The notes under the pieces were generated by a model, which saw only the letters and a program-made list of their open reading frames with translations, had not been told where the DNA came from and did not search any database. Positions 1 to 7,131 of a stretch of DNA of 7,566 bases are shown here, piece after piece; positions within the stretch are counted from its first letter, which is position 1, and every line of letters starts with the position of its first letter. The DNA lies in NCBI GenBank assembly GCA_002361875.1, contig DERX01000020.1:1295-8860 (forward strand), given 5' to 3'. The position numbers and the translations under genes were made by a program. The DNA is from Ruminococcaceae bacterium UBA3329. Lineage in GTDB: Bacteria; Bacillota; Clostridia; Oscillospirales; Acutalibacteraceae.

Positions 1-561
1 CTGCATTGCAACATTTTTACCCATAGCAGCAAATTCGGGCTTTGCAGCAGTTGCATCGTCAGTGTCAAAAGCAACCATAACGCCTACTGTGCCGCCTGCG
101 TGAATATAAGTTGCAACATGACCGTCAATGCGCTCAAAACGGCGAATTTTCATATTCTCACGAAGAGCAAGGAAAACCTCCTGTACTGCTTCTTCAACTG
201 TTGTGTTACCGCCCGACACCTTAGTAGCAAGAAGAGCGTCAACATCAGCAGGATTTGCATCAGCTACTGTTTTAACAACTGCGTTTGCAAGGTTAACGAA
301 AGGCTCACCTTTAGCAACAAAGTCTGTTTCACAGTTAATTTCAACAAGTGCACCGCATTTATCGTCACTGTATGCCGCAACAACACCTTCAGCGGCAACT
401 CTGCTTGCCTTTTTAGCGGCAGATGCAAGACCTTTTTCTCTTAAAATATCAATAGCCTTGTCCATGTCGCCGTCGGACTCAACAAGAGCTTTTTTACAAT
501 CCATCATACCTACGCCGGTCTTTTCACGAAGAGCCTGAACGTCTTTAGCTGTAAATGCCAT
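1..561 (-). CDS. tsf: Elongation factor Ts, N-terminal 187 residues (3' end cut by window)
   Basis: EF-Ts is the cytoplasmic guanine-nucleotide exchange factor that recycles EF-Tu from the GDP to the GTP form during translation. The reading frame is open from the ATG at 561 to the left edge, giving 187 residues of a family that is usually about 200-300 long, so the C-terminus lies outside. Visible marks are the N-terminal UBA-like domain with the EF-Ts signature LREKTGVGMMDCKKAL (residues 11-26), the second signature EINCETDFVAK (74-84) whose TDFVA contacts EF-Tu, and the YIHAGG segment (152-157) in the core domain. The start is fixed by the usual MAFTAKDV opening and a GGAGG (570-574) 8 bases upstream. 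It follows rpsB by 70 bases, the standard order, and is presumably co-transcribed with it. No frameshift or missing motif is seen in the visible part. Confidence 0.97.
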   Translation of the reverse strand, partial: MAFTAKDVQALREKTGVGMMDCKKALVESDGDMDKAIDILREKGLASAAKKASRVAAEGVVAAYSDDKCGALVEINCETDFVAKGEPFVNLANAVVKTVADANPADVDALLATKVSGGNTTVEEAVQEVFLALRENMKIRRFERIDGHVATYIHAGGTVGVMVAFDTDDATAAKPEFAAMGKNVAMQ

Positions 562-589
562 AATACTTTCCTCCGTCATTATTAAAAGT

Positions 590-618
590 TTAGCCCGTAA
601 CAAGCTGAAACGGGCTAA
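590..618 (-). promoter_or_regulatory. Stem-loop between rpsB and tsf (possible attenuator)
   Basis: A perfect 9-bp inverted repeat (TTAGCCCGT / ACGGGCTAA as transcribed) with an 11-base loop lies between the rpsB stop and the tsf ribosome binding site. It is followed by only four U in a row (ACUUUUAAU), so it is at best a weak or partial terminator. It could lower tsf expression relative to rpsB, or act as an RNA-processing or 3'-end-stabilising structure. The repeat is directly visible; its function is inferred. Confidence 0.55.
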
Positions 619-631
619 TTAAGATTTGTTT

Positions 632-1378
632 TTATTCAGCGGCTTCTTCTGCCGTTTCTGCTCCAGCCTCAACAACCTCTTCTGCTGTGTCAGCCTCACC
701 CTGTCTGCCTTCGATAACAGCGTCTGCCATAGCGCCTGCAATAAGCTTTACTGCGCGGATAGCGTCATCGTTACCGGGAATAACATAATCAACATCATCA
801 GGGTCGCAGTTTGTGTCAACAATAGCGATAACCGGAATACCGAGTTTCTTTGCTTCAAGAACTGCAATCTTCTCTTTTCTCGGGTCGACAATGAACAATG
901 CGGCAGGCTGCTTTTTCATTTCTGTAATGCCGCCGATGAACTTTTCAAGCTTTTCAATCTCAAGCTCATATTTAGCTACTTCCTTTTTGGGGAGAAGGTC
1001 AAATGTGCCGTCCTCCTGCATAGCCTTGAGCTGAGCAAGTCTTTTAATTCTCTGCTTAATTGTTGTGAAGTTTGTAAGCATACCGCCGAGCCAACGAGCG
1101 TTAACATAAGGCATACCGCAACGCATAGCCTCTTCCTTAACTGAAGACTGTGCCTGCTTTTTTGTGCCTACGAAAAGGATTTCGTCGCCGTTTTCAGCGA
1201 TTTCCTTAACTACTGCGTAAGCTTCCTCAAGCTTCTTAACTGTTTTTTGGAGATCGATAATGTAAATACCGTTTCTCTCCGTGAAAATGTACTCAGCCAT
1301 TTTGGGGTTCCATCTTCTTGTCTGATGACCGAAGTGAACGCCGGCTTCGAGTAACTGTTTCATTGATACTACTGACAT
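632..1378 (-). CDS. rpsB: 30S ribosomal protein S2
   Basis: S2 is a late-assembling protein of the small ribosomal subunit, binding 16S rRNA between head and body. The 248-residue product is of normal family length. It shows the N-terminal S2 signature LLEAGVHFGH (9-18), the RRWNPKM segment (21-27), the ARWLGGMLTNF block (94-104) and the second S2 signature from P158 to P182 with its IVDPRKE core. A coiled-coil region spans about 105-155. The last 20 or so residues form an Ala/Glu-rich acidic tail, probably disordered. The start is supported by MSVVSMKQLL, the usual S2 opening, and by a consensus AGGAGG (1387-1392) 8 bases upstream; the internal Met6 lacks its own site. It heads the rpsB-tsf operon, with its own promoter at 1482-1510. 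Confidence 0.98.
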   Translation of the reverse strand: MSVVSMKQLLEAGVHFGHQTRRWNPKMAEYIFTERNGIYIIDLQKTVKKLEEAYAVVKEIAENGDEILFVGTKKQAQSSVKEEAMRCGMPYVNARWLGGMLTNFTTIKQRIKRLAQLKAMQEDGTFDLLPKKEVAKYELEIEKLEKFIGGITEMKKQPAALFIVDPRKEKIAVLEAKKLGIPVIAIVDTNCDPDDVDYVIPGNDDAIRAVKLIAGAMADAVIEGRQGEADTAEEVVEAGAETAEEAAE

Positions 1379-1439
1379 GTGTTTTTCCTCCTTATTTTAT
1401 CCTCTGCACGGGTCATTTTTCATTCAGGACACGCAAGGT

Positions 1440-1475
1440 GCAATTCCGAATAAAATCGCCGTACATGCGAATTGC
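1440..1475 (-). promoter_or_regulatory. 5' leader hairpin of the rpsB mRNA
   Basis: GCAATTC (transcript strand, 1475-1469) and GAATTGC (1446-1440) form a perfect 7-bp outer stem. Inside it lies further pairing potential, such as CGC/GCG around a short loop. The predicted transcription start, about 7 bases after the -10 box, falls at or next to the first base of this stem, so the mRNA would begin with a hairpin. A second possible pairing, TGCAC/GTGCA (1438-1442 with 1405-1409), shares bases 1440-1442 with it, so the two could be alternatives. Protection from 5'-end decay or feedback control by S2 are both plausible. I cannot assign it to a named ribosomal-protein leader family. Confidence 0.45.
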
Positions 1476-1481
1476 TGAAAA

Positions 1482-1510
1482 ATTATAGCACATAAAAAAA
1501 GTAAATGCAA
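1482..1510 (-). promoter_or_regulatory. Sigma-A promoter for rpsB-tsf
   Basis: On the minus strand the -35 box TTGCAT (1510-1505) and a perfect -10 box TATAAT (1487-1482) are separated by exactly 17 bases, with TG one base before the -10 box (extended -10). The region upstream of -35 (about 1513-1530) carries two A-tracts resembling an UP element and overlaps the stop codon of the DUF3006 gene. The predicted start is near 1475, giving a leader of roughly 97 bases before the rpsB ATG. A strong housekeeping promoter fits the demand for ribosomal protein and EF-Ts. Confidence 0.85.
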
Positions 1511-1516
1511 GCATTT
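1494..1516 (-). terminator. Weak terminator-like hairpin after the DUF3006 gene
   Basis: As transcribed, AAATG-CTTG-CATTT makes a 5-bp, mostly A/U stem, followed by AC and then seven U (1500-1494). The stem is short and weak, so termination would be inefficient. The hairpin also contains the -35 box of the rpsB promoter, so the pattern may simply reflect that AT-rich promoter. If it works, it would partly end the tepA-ftsK-ygiQ operon; otherwise read-through into rpsB is expected. Confidence 0.25.
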
Positions 1517-1527
1517 TTAACCATTTT

Positions 1528-1749
1528 TTAGCCGAAAATATCATCTTGAAGGCTTAATAATCGGTTTTTTATCTCTTCTTCATTCAAAAAGTCGTGAATG
1601 TATGTACCATCGCTGTTTAAAACTAAAATATTCCCCTCTTTTACATCCGCAGGCAAAAGAGAAGTCGGAACTTCTCGAAAAGTACCGTCTGGAAATTCTA
1701 AAACAGCCGATCCGTCTTCAATTCTGCTTACCGAATAATATTCATTCAT
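1528..1749 (-). CDS. DUF3006 family small protein
   Basis: This 73-residue protein matches the DUF3006 pattern, a small domain of unknown function. The N-terminal two thirds (about 6-45) is a likely beta-rich module, SRIEDGSAVLEFPDGT, followed by the VPTSLLPADVKEGNIL stretch. The C-terminus (55-70) is a short charged helix. There is no signal peptide or membrane segment, so it should be cytoplasmic. Its ATG overlaps the end of the upstream metallo-hydrolase gene by 8 bases, and GAGGT lies about 11 bases upstream of the ATG, slightly far, so translation may depend on coupling. From recollection, genes of this family often sit beside ComEC/Rec2-type metallo-beta-lactamase proteins, which suggests the two work together or are co-regulated; the biochemical role is unknown. 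Confidence 0.85.
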   Translation of the reverse strand: MNEYYSVSRIEDGSAVLEFPDGTFREVPTSLLPADVKEGNILVLNSDGTYIHDFLNEEEIKNRLLSLQDDIFG

Positions 1750-2740
1750 AAGTTTTTACTACCTCTGATTTATTAAGTACGGTTATTTTCTTTCCGTCAC
1801 TTTTAACACAAAGCGAGTCATATTCATAAGTAATATAGGTATCTGCACCGATATTTTTTAAAGTATCGAGTGTAACACTGTGCGGATGTCCGTATGAGTT
1901 TTGAACTCCGCAGGAAATAACCGCAACTTTCGGCGACACTGCCTCAATATATTTCTTTGACGAAGATGTTTTACTGCCATGGTGACCGACTCTTATTACA
2001 TCTGCCGAAACATCCGTTCCGTTTGAAAGAAGAGCTGTTTCAACCTTCTTTTCGGCATCGCCCTGAAAAAGGAACGATGTAGAACCGAAAGTGACTTTTG
2101 TAACCGCAGACATATTATTAAGATTTTCGTCTTGCTCTAATGGTGCTAAAACGGCGCATTTTGCATTGCCTAAATCAAATGTCAAATTCGGCTCTGCCGC
2201 AATAGCGTGCACCTGTTTTTCTTTAATTGTGTTTAAAAGGTTTTCGTAAGCCCGTGTTGTAACCATATTTACTTTACTCAACTTCGGCATAATGATATTG
2301 GAAACCTCGTAATTTTTAATTATATCAGTAGCTCCGCCCATATGGTCGTCATGCTGGTGTGTGATAATAAGATAGTCAATTTTAGTTATCCCTAACGATT
2401 GCAAAGCTTCTCTGATTTTTGTTATTTGGTCGGGCGTTCCCGTATCAATCATTAAAACTTTACCGTTGTTCATAATTATTGAACAGTCACTTTGGTCAAC
2501 ATCAAGGAAGTAAACGGCAAGTTCAGATTCAGGCATTTCAGAATAATTGTCAATAAGCCCTAAATTTTTGTATGTATTTTTCCATGCGCCGCCGTTTTTC
2601 TTATCAAGAAAGTTTACGGTAAAAGCGAATACAACAGCGAGCAGAATAATTGAAGCAGTTATAAATTTTTTAGTTTTTCCCCTCGGTGCATAAGCATTAG
2701 GATTACTTTTTCCGCTTTTGTATACCCTTTTGTTTGCCAT
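1742..2740 (-). CDS. Membrane-anchored ComEC/Rec2-type metallo-beta-lactamase-fold hydrolase
   Basis: The 332-residue protein has a basic N-terminus (1-25), one hydrophobic segment (about 26-45) without a clear signal-peptidase or lipobox site, and a metallo-beta-lactamase domain (about 74-325). The catalytic domain is therefore probably outside the membrane on a tether. Metal-binding motifs are THQHDDH (127-133), GD (227-228), VGHHGS (251-256) and YGHPH (283-287), the set found in the soluble domain of the DNA-uptake protein ComEC and its stand-alone relatives, which are thought to act as nucleases or phosphodiesterases. The ComEC competence domain is absent, so this is not a DNA channel. 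The first motif reads LDVDQSDC where LDVGQGDS is usual. The ATG at 2740 lies inside the end of ygiQ (38-base overlap) and is supported by GGGGAGA (2751-2757) 10 bases upstream. The substrate is not known; extracellular DNA or a nucleotide is the best guess. Confidence 0.88.
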   Translation of the reverse strand: MANKRVYKSGKSNPNAYAPRGKTKKFITASIILLAVVFAFTVNFLDKKNGGAWKNTYKNLGLIDNYSEMPESELAVYFLDVDQSDCSIIMNNGKVLMIDTGTPDQITKIREALQSLGITKIDYLIITHQHDDHMGGATDIIKNYEVSNIIMPKLSKVNMVTTRAYENLLNTIKEKQVHAIAAEPNLTFDLGNAKCAVLAPLEQDENLNNMSAVTKVTFGSTSFLFQGDAEKKVETALLSNGTDVSADVIRVGHHGSKTSSSKKYIEAVSPKVAVISCGVQNSYGHPHSVTLDTLKNIGADTYITYEYDSLCVKSDGKKITVLNKSEVVKTYE

Positions 2741-4622
2741 TCTTATTATATCTCCCCTTGCTTTTCTTACCGCCGTGCTGTTGTTTTACTCCCCAAGCAT
2801 TTTGACCGAATTTTGCAACATCCGCGCCTTTCGGCGCAACAAGACATTTTTCACCATGTCCTATAAGATCGGTTCTGCCTGCACGCTTTAACGCCTCTAT
2901 TACTAAATCGTAGTTTTTCGGATTGAAATACTGCATTATTGCACGCTGCATTGCTTTATCGTGAGGATTTTTAGCAACATAAACAGGCTCCAATGTGTAA
3001 GGGTCTAATTCAGTACAGTACATTGCAGTTGAAATTGTGCCCGGAGTCGGGTAAAAATCCTGTACCTGTTCGGGGTGTAAATGCTCCGATTTAATAAATT
3101 CAGCCAATTCGACTGCATTTTTTAAAGTAGCGCCCGGATGAGATGACATAAGGTAAGGAACTAAATATTGCTCTTTACCGATTGATTTGGTATATTTGAA
3201 ATATCTTTTTGAAAATTCCTTATATGCTTCAATATGCGGCTTGCCCATTTTGTCAAGAACAGCCACAGAACAGTGCTCGGGAGCAACCTTTAACTGTCCG
3301 CTTATGTGATGTTCAACAAGCTCTTTGAAAAATGCGTCATTTTTATCACACAAAAGATAGTCATAACGGATTCCCGACCTTATAAATACCTTTTTAATCT
3401 TTGGAATTTCCCTTAATTCACGTAAAATGTCAAGATATTCTTCATGAGTTGAAATCAGATTTTTACAAGGTGTGGGTGCTAAACACTTTTTGCCTTTGCA
3501 AAGTCCTGCTCTCTCTTGAATTTCGCAGGACGGCCGCCTGAAATTTGCGGTAGGCCCGCCAACATCGTGAATGTATCCTTTAAATCCCGGCAGAGTCGTC
3601 AAAAGCTTTGCTTCTTTAATTATTGACTCACGGCTACGCGAGGTAACATATCTGCCCTGATGAAATGCTATTGAGCAGAAATTGCAGCCTCCAAAACAGC
3701 CACGATTATGAGTTATTGAAAATTCAACCTCAATAAGTCCGGGAACGCCCCCTACCTCTTCATACATCGGGTGATATGTTCTTGTATAAGGCAAATCATA
3801 AACTGCGTCAAGCTCTTCAGTTGTCAAAGGCTCCATCGGCGGGTTTTGAATAAGCATCATTTTACCGTGGCGCTGTTTGAGCATTTTTCCCCTTATGTGG
3901 TCTTGCTCGTCCTGCTGTAAACGGCAGGAGATTGCATATTCCCTTTTTGATGAAGAAACATTTTCAAATGACGGGCACTCAACACCGCCGTATGGTGTAT
4001 TTTCAACGGGCACAGCATAACATGTGCCTTTAATACCTTTTATATCGGATATTTTTTCGCCGTTATTAAGCCTATGGGCTATCTCGGCGGTCTGTTTTTC
4101 GCCCATTCCGAAAGAAATCAAATCTGCCCCCGATTCAAAAAGAATTGACGGACGGATTTTGTCGTCCCAATAGTCGTAATGAGCAAAGCGGCGAAGGCTC
4201 GCTTCAAGTCCGCCGATAATTATGGGAATATTACCGTAAATTTCACGCACTTTCTGTGAATAAACAGTAACAGCTCTGTCAGGTCTTAAGCCTGCTTTAC
4301 CTCCCGGCGAATAAGCGTCCGTACTTCTTTTTCTCTTTGCAACAGTGTAATGTGCAACCATAGAATCAATATTTCCGGAAGAAATAAAAAATCCGAGACG
4401 AGGTTTTCCGAAGACGGTAAAATCGTCATTTTTCCACCAATTCGGCTGAGAAATAAAGCCGACCCTAAAGCCTTCATGTTCGAGAACTCTTGTTATAATT
4501 GATGGGCCGAAGCTTGGGTGGTCAACATAAGCATCGCCCGATATGTAAACAAAATCGACCGAGTCCCAGCCACGCTCTTCCATATCTTTCCGTGATACAG
4601 GCAAAAATTTGTCGTTAAGCAT
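2703..4622 (-). CDS. ygiQ: YgiQ family radical SAM protein
   Basis: The 639-residue protein has the YgiQ layout. An N-terminal domain (about 5-290) opens with GWDSVDFVYISGDAYVDHPS. A radical SAM core (about 295-510) carries CFGGCNFC (309-316), whose C309, C313 and C316 should bind the [4Fe-4S] cluster that cleaves S-adenosylmethionine. A C-terminal domain (about 515-610) contains QVQDFYPTPGT. Four further cysteines (C366, C375, C380, C386), spaced C-x8-C-x4-C-x5-C, could hold a second metal centre. The last 25 residues are Lys/Gly-rich and probably disordered. It should be a cytoplasmic, oxygen-sensitive enzyme; the reaction is unknown for the family as far as I know. The ATG overlaps the ftsK stop by 8 bases and has GGAGA (4628-4632) 5 bases upstream, indicating translational coupling. 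Its tail overlaps the next gene by 38 bases. Confidence 0.95.
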   Translation of the reverse strand: MLNDKFLPVSRKDMEERGWDSVDFVYISGDAYVDHPSFGPSIITRVLEHEGFRVGFISQPNWWKNDDFTVFGKPRLGFFISSGNIDSMVAHYTVAKRKRSTDAYSPGGKAGLRPDRAVTVYSQKVREIYGNIPIIIGGLEASLRRFAHYDYWDDKIRPSILFESGADLISFGMGEKQTAEIAHRLNNGEKISDIKGIKGTCYAVPVENTPYGGVECPSFENVSSSKREYAISCRLQQDEQDHIRGKMLKQRHGKMMLIQNPPMEPLTTEELDAVYDLPYTRTYHPMYEEVGGVPGLIEVEFSITHNRGCFGGCNFCSIAFHQGRYVTSRSRESIIKEAKLLTTLPGFKGYIHDVGGPTANFRRPSCEIQERAGLCKGKKCLAPTPCKNLISTHEEYLDILRELREIPKIKKVFIRSGIRYDYLLCDKNDAFFKELVEHHISGQLKVAPEHCSVAVLDKMGKPHIEAYKEFSKRYFKYTKSIGKEQYLVPYLMSSHPGATLKNAVELAEFIKSEHLHPEQVQDFYPTPGTISTAMYCTELDPYTLEPVYVAKNPHDKAMQRAIMQYFNPKNYDLVIEALKRAGRTDLIGHGEKCLVAPKGADVAKFGQNAWGVKQQHGGKKSKGRYNKNGKQKGIQKRKK

Positions 4623-7107
4623 GATTGTCTCCGTTATTATCTATTGCAGATACAGCGTCAGAAGAAACAGCATTCATTTCATACCACTGTTGCTTAGTAA
4701 TGAGCACCTTACGGGGCTTACTGCCCTCATACTGACCGATTACACCCTTTTCCTCAAGTTCGTCAATTATTCGAGATGCTCTGGCATAGCCCAGCTTTAA
4801 GCGCTTTTGAAGAAGGGTTGTGGATGCAGACTGCGCCTCAACAACAACCTCAATAGCTTTTTTAAGGATTTCGTCGTCGCCCGACGGCACATCTCCCGAT
4901 GAATCCGAAGACATATTTGCTCCTTTTTTGCCGTTGGCAGATGCTTGGGCTAACTGCTCAATAGCGTTGTTAACCTCATCATCATATGCGGTTTCTTTTT
5001 GATTTTTAATGAAGCTGACTACCTTTTCGACCTCTTTTTCAGAAAGGTAACATCCCTGAACTCTTATCGGTTTCGGAATTCCGACAGGATAATAGAGCAT
5101 ATCGCCGTTGCCGAGCAGTTTTTCAGCGCCGATTGAATCAATTATTGTACGGGAGTCAATCTGCGAAGAAACAGAAAGTGCAATTCTTGACGGAATATTT
5201 GCCTTGATAAGACCGGTAATTACATCAACTGACGGCCTTTGAGTTGCAATAACAAGATGCATACCTGCAGCTCTTGCCATCTGTGCCAGACGGCAAATGG
5301 AGTCCTCAACCTCATTGGGAGCCGCCATCATAAGGTCGGAAAGCTCGTCAATAAAGATTACCACCTGCGGCATTTTTTTAAGCCCCTGACTCTCGCAAAT
5401 ACTGTTGTAGCCCGAAATGTCACGAACATTGTTATCAGAGAATTTTTTATATCTTTGAAGCATTTCCGAAACAGCCCAGCCAAGTGCCCCAGCCGCCTTG
5501 CGTGCATCGGACACAACGGGAACGAGCAAATGCGGAATGCCGTTGTAAATTGTAAATTCAACCTGTTTCGGGTCAATCATTAAAAGCTTAACCTCATCGG
5601 GATTTGCATTGTAAAGAAGGCTTACTATCATTGTGTTAAGGCAAACAGATTTACCCGAACCGGTAGTGCCCGCAATTAGAAGGTGTGGCATTTTCGCAAC
5701 ATCGCAATAAATAAAATTACCCGTAACATCCTTACCTAGACCGACCGTAAGCTTCGATTTTGCCTCTCTGTACTGCCCCTGGTCAATAACCTCACGCAAA
5801 GTTACCATATTTCTGTTTTTGTTTGGCACTTCAATTCCGACGGCAGATTTATTAGGAATCGGCGCTTCGATTCTGACGCCCGAAGATGCAAGATTCAATG
5901 CGATATCGTCAGTCAGATTTGTTATTTTGCTGATTTTTACCCCTGCGGCAGGCTGAATTTCATATCTTGTAACAGACGGTCCTCTTTCAATGCCTACAAT
6001 TCTCGTTTCAACGCCGAAGCTTTTAAGTGTGTCAACAAGCTTGGTTGCATTTTGCTTAAGCTCGATTTCGTAATTTACAGTGTTGTCGTTAGTCGGCACA
6101 TTAAGGCAATCAAGCGGGGGAAGCATATAAGGAATTTCCTCTTCTGACTCATCTTCACTGTCATCAAAATCAAGATTTTCATCATCAATTATTTCAGGCA
6201 AATTAGGTCTGCTTTCAGTTACTTCAGGTTTATTCTGTTCCATTGATCCCTTGATAAGGTCATCAAGATTTATCACCTTATCAATTTCATCGGTTTTTTC
6301 CGCTTCGGATTGTGAATTTTTCAAATCGGAGAAAGATATTAACTCATTATCGTCATTAGCATACGCACCGTCATCGTCCGACAAAATCGGTGCTGTTTTA
6401 AGCGGATCAGGTCCTAAATCAACATCGGGATTAAAAGCTTTTTTTCTCTCTTTCCTTTCCTCGTGAATAGCCTCCGCCTTTTCGCTGTATTCCGAAATTT
6501 TTTCGCCCGTATATTCGCCGATTTTCTTAACAGGCTTTGAAATACCTCGGTAAATATTTGCTACGGTGAGACCGGTAACCACCATTATTGAAACTAAAAG
6601 AATAATGAAAAGAATTATTAAAGACGCAAGCTTGCTTCCACCTGTGAGTAAAAGGAAAAGTCCGCCAAAGAGTGCACCGATTGCACCGCCGCCCGTCATT
6701 TTACCGTCAATGCTGAAATTTTTATAAGCGCCTGCAACTGCATCAAAATAACTGCTTTCAGGATTACAGTTAAAAATATGTATTATTGCAGACAAAAGAA
6801 ATGTTATTACAAAAGCATATATAAGCTTATTGAATACCTTTTGGCTCTTCTCATTCTTTTCCAATGCCAATACAACCGAAAGTGCAAGCAGCAAAATCGG
6901 AAAAACAAATGTACCGAATCCAAACAACCCAAATAATAAAGTTCTTATCATTCCCCAAAGACCGCCTGCGTCAATAAGCGCAATGCAAAGCCATAAAAGT
7001 GAGGATGCAAACATTATAATCATAATTAACTGTTTATTTGATTTACGGTTTCCGCCTTTGCTTTTTTTCTTCTTTGCGGTCGAAACATTTCTTTTGTTCG
7101 CTGCCAT
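4615..7107 (-). CDS. ftsK: DNA translocase FtsK/SpoIIIE
   Basis: This membrane-anchored ATPase pumps double-stranded DNA, clearing chromosomes from the division septum and, in spore formers, moving DNA into the forespore. The 830-residue product starts with a Lys-rich tail and four or five membrane segments (about 26-45, 54-81, 92-112, 142-158, 162-183). An acidic, low-complexity linker follows (about 215-330), then the motor: the alpha domain (about 340-440), Walker A GTTGSGKS (480-487), Walker B VVIFIDEL (582-589) and the ATQRPSVDVITG block (621-632). The C-terminal gamma winged helix (about 745-805, with LLQKRLKLGYARASRIIDEL) reads polar DNA motifs. Length is close to SpoIIIE rather than the much longer E. 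coli FtsK. AAGGAG (7119-7124) lies 11 bases before the ATG. It follows tepA by 34 bases, and ygiQ overlaps its 3' end by 8. Sequence alone does not separate a vegetative FtsK/SftA role from a SpoIIIE role. Confidence 0.97.
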   Translation of the reverse strand: MAANKRNVSTAKKKKSKGGNRKSNKQLIMIIMFASSLLWLCIALIDAGGLWGMIRTLLFGLFGFGTFVFPILLLALSVVLALEKNEKSQKVFNKLIYAFVITFLLSAIIHIFNCNPESSYFDAVAGAYKNFSIDGKMTGGGAIGALFGGLFLLLTGGSKLASLIILFIILLVSIMVVTGLTVANIYRGISKPVKKIGEYTGEKISEYSEKAEAIHEERKERKKAFNPDVDLGPDPLKTAPILSDDDGAYANDDNELISFSDLKNSQSEAEKTDEIDKVINLDDLIKGSMEQNKPEVTESRPNLPEIIDDENLDFDDSEDESEEEIPYMLPPLDCLNVPTNDNTVNYEIELKQNATKLVDTLKSFGVETRIVGIERGPSVTRYEIQPAAGVKISKITNLTDDIALNLASSGVRIEAPIPNKSAVGIEVPNKNRNMVTLREVIDQGQYREAKSKLTVGLGKDVTGNFIYCDVAKMPHLLIAGTTGSGKSVCLNTMIVSLLYNANPDEVKLLMIDPKQVEFTIYNGIPHLLVPVVSDARKAAGALGWAVSEMLQRYKKFSDNNVRDISGYNSICESQGLKKMPQVVIFIDELSDLMMAAPNEVEDSICRLAQMARAAGMHLVIATQRPSVDVITGLIKANIPSRIALSVSSQIDSRTIIDSIGAEKLLGNGDMLYYPVGIPKPIRVQGCYLSEKEVEKVVSFIKNQKETAYDDEVNNAIEQLAQASANGKKGANMSSDSSGDVPSGDDEILKKAIEVVVEAQSASTTLLQKRLKLGYARASRIIDELEEKGVIGQYEGSKPRKVLITKQQWYEMNAVSSDAVSAIDNNGDNHA

Positions 7108-7131
7108 ATGTATTCTTTCTCCTTTTATACT

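Noticed and set aside
128..538. Plus-strand open frame of 136 codons over tsf, and the overlapping one at 100-444
   Set aside because: Both lie opposite the clearly recognised EF-Ts coding sequence, resemble no protein I know, and have composition expected of a complementary-strand shadow.
986..1000. GGGGAGAAGG-like sequence resembling an FtsK/SpoIIIE DNA-orientation motif
   Set aside because: It does not exactly match the GAGAAGGG or GGGNAGGG motifs as I recall them, and a single inexact copy carries no weight.
626..1144. Plus-strand open frame of 172 codons opposite rpsB
   Set aside because: The minus strand encodes a full, motif-complete S2 protein; the plus-strand product is Cys/Asn/Phe-rich with no recognisable domain.
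5239..5583. Plus-strand open frame of 114 codons opposite the FtsK motor domain
   Set aside because: It lies across the Walker B region of ftsK and has no domain or convincing ribosome binding site.
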